Source: JAGNNV01 sp031412915 (lineage in GTDB: Bacteria > Acidobacteriota > Vicinamibacteria > Fen-336 > JAGNNV01). From it: DNA of 13,735 nt. How positions within the stretch are numbered: position 1 is the stretch's first letter; every line of letters starts with the position of its first letter. Under the pieces are notes generated by a model. The model searched no databases, had not been told where the DNA came from, and saw only the letters and a list, made by a program, of their open reading frames with translations. Position numbers and translations under genes: made by a program. Shown piece by piece: positions 13,677-13,735 of this stretch. The stretch covers positions 1 to 13,735 of the forward strand of contig JANODX010000107.1 of NCBI GenBank assembly GCA_031412915.1, given 5' to 3'.

Positions 13677-13735
13677 GCGCCCGCCTCGCTGGCCGCGAAG
13701 GAAAGACCTTTGCGTGAGAGTTTGCGCGCCCGGAA
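13673..13735 (-). CDS. C-terminal tail of an upstream gene of the operon (partial)
   Basis: On the minus strand a frame entering from the window edge ends RARKLSRKGLSFAASEAGA and stops at TGA 13675-13673, overlapping the SDR start as ATGA. The same 4-base overlap joins the synthetase and lyase genes further down the operon. About 20 codons are visible, too few to identify a family, so the identity is open. Confidence 0.45.
   Translation of the reverse strand, partial: FRARKLSRKGLSFAASEAGA

Overview
The window is GC-rich and gene-dense, with very short spacers and many 4-base start/stop overlaps. It looks like a free-living, high-GC soil or sediment bacterium. The VWA protein resembles the 'VWFA-related Acidobacterial' family, and the secreted TPR/VWA pair and YtcJ-like amidohydrolase fit Acidobacteriota, with Myxococcota or related lineages as alternatives. 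There is no 16S rRNA here and the assignment is an inference. I see no tRNA, rRNA, CRISPR array, insertion sequence or phage gene.

Left part (1-3777). A minus-strand reading frame stays open from 2031 to the window edge. It encodes a YhcX-type GNAT acetyltransferase domain followed, with no stop codon between, by a class III (GabT-like) aminotransferase. Diverging from it at 2053 is a secreted YtcJ-like metal-dependent amidohydrolase. The two ATGs are only 21 bases apart and share one AT-rich TATA-like element, placed as expected for leaderless transcripts in both directions.

Middle part (3778-8473), all on the plus strand. First comes a secreted protein made of two copies of a ferredoxin-like (ABM/NIPSNAP-like) unit. 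A tight CBS-pair / secreted TPR protein / secreted VWA protein operon follows. Last is a lipoprotein with two small beta-rich (OB-fold-like) domains.

Right part (8495-13735), all on the minus strand. This is one translationally coupled operon, read from the right edge: the tail of an unknown gene, an SDR 3-oxoacyl reductase, a small GNAT, a cysteine-free Rrf2 regulator, an AMP-forming acyl-CoA synthetase, and a ThDP enzyme that closely resembles human ILVBL/HACL2 (2-hydroxyacyl-CoA lyase 2). Activation of a (2-hydroxy) fatty acid to its CoA ester followed by one-carbon shortening through a formyl-CoA-releasing lyase would be a bacterial alpha-oxidation route under a dedicated regulator. That reading is inference from family membership and gene order.

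The two points most worth attention are the GNAT-aminotransferase continuous frame and the HACL2-like operon.
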